Part shown: positions 63,893-64,000 of the stretch, one piece after another | Numbering within the stretch: position 1 is the stretch's first letter | Layout of the letters: every line of letters starts with the position of its first letter | Assembly: GCA_025765615.1 (NCBI GenBank) | Contig: JAIVFJ010000118.1 | Coordinates: 1 to 64,000, forward strand | Source: Zopfochytrium polystomum | Taxonomy: Eukaryota; Chytridiomycota; Chytridiomycetes; Chytridiales; Chytridiaceae | DNA: 64,000 bases | Reading direction: 5' to 3' | Position numbers and translations under genes: made by a program | The notes under the pieces: generated by a model | What the model was told of the DNA's origin: nothing | Seen by the model: the letters and a program-made list of their open reading frames with translations, nothing else | Databases searched by the model: none

Positions 63893-64000
63893 TTGGAAGA
63901 ACTGTGGGCAGATCTTATTTCGCCAGACTGGACATGCAAAACAATGGCTCAAGCACATCCTTTTTTCATCAGGTTCCAAGTAATTCTCTCGATAACCCTA
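63361..64000 (+). CDS. PB1-domain protein (partial, spliced, runs off the window)
   Basis: Exon 1 (63,361-63,600) encodes MSTLVPFKLAAKTKKIKITP, then LELA-type helix and AYEDPADGELYVLCRDEDVV, which fits a PB1 domain: a basic cluster near the start and an acidic D-x-(D/E)-GEL...DED segment. An intron of exactly 60 bp (63,601-63,660, GTGCCT...AAAAG) joins in phase to VVAVQNNAPAQISGKVQSPA and an Ala-rich linker. A second donor (GTGTGT) is at 63,808. A later possible exon (ELWADLISPDWTCKTMAQAH, from about 63,899) may belong. PB1 domains pair scaffold and signalling proteins head to tail. The GC-rich, clean coding sequence marks it as a host gene. Confidence 0.65.

Overview
This window is nuclear DNA of a eukaryote. 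It has short spliceosomal introns (about 35-112 bp, three of them 45 bp), Ty1/copia and Ty3/gypsy LTR retrotransposons and host-type F-box genes. A fungus, perhaps a chytrid-like early-diverging one, fits the short introns and the chromodomain gypsy element, but I cannot prove the taxon from sequence alone. Base composition is a mosaic: AT-rich virus- or transposon-like tracts (2.0-6.7, 13.4-14.7, 31.0-50.5 and 53.0-53.7 kb), mid-GC host genes, and GC-rich host genes at 51.1-52.9 and 63.0-64.0 kb.

Layout. 1-2,024: end of a decayed copia element. 2.0-4.4 kb: small virus-like genes (NADAR domain, a Cys/His mini-protein, an F-box-like protein). 4.2-14.3 kb: a polymerase/primase-helicase replicon split by an intact-length copia element (6,669-13,376, TSD ATAGA). 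14.7-25.9 kb: two paralogous host F-box genes; the first is split by a gypsy element (16,026-21,240, TSD ATAAA). 26.0-31.6 kb: spliced host-like genes, several of them decayed. 31.7-38.0 kb: an array of at least nine short gene cassettes. Each has an upstream box set (CACGTG, TCTTGGCGG, TGAATTTTGTGAGGACTT), a short ORF and usually a strong hairpin followed by a T-run. 38.2-50.5 kb: more replication genes (a helicase with a degraded ATPase site, an AEP primase-helicase, a TV-Pol-type polymerase-helicase), a PD-(D/E)XK-like nuclease and an LRR protein. 50.5-53.7 kb: a truncated third F-box paralogue, a decayed GC-rich gene and one outlying cassette. 54.5-59.8 kb: a second gypsy copy (TSD ATGCT). 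60.7-61.5 kb: a non-autonomous TIR element. 63.4 kb to the end: a PB1-domain gene that runs off the window.

The most unusual content is the 31.7-50.5 kb block and its relative at 2-14 kb. Three replication genes and one nuclease gene are each preceded, head to head across about 65-95 bp, by a small gene of one shared family. Each replication gene is also followed by an AT-rich region that repeats one short word in direct and then inverted orientation, and the word differs for each gene (GTATAAGATT, TTGTCAATATT, ATTCACAAA, GGTTAGAA). One such unit (46,227-50,482) is bounded by perfect 56-bp terminal inverted repeats. I read these as a family of virus- or transposon-like replicons with private origins, at least one of them a TIR element. 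The neighbouring cassette array uses covarying hairpin terminators, a style known from nucleocytoplasmic large DNA viruses but unexpected in a nuclear genome. Many of these genes carry single-base frameshifts, whereas both gypsy copies keep full-length reading frames.
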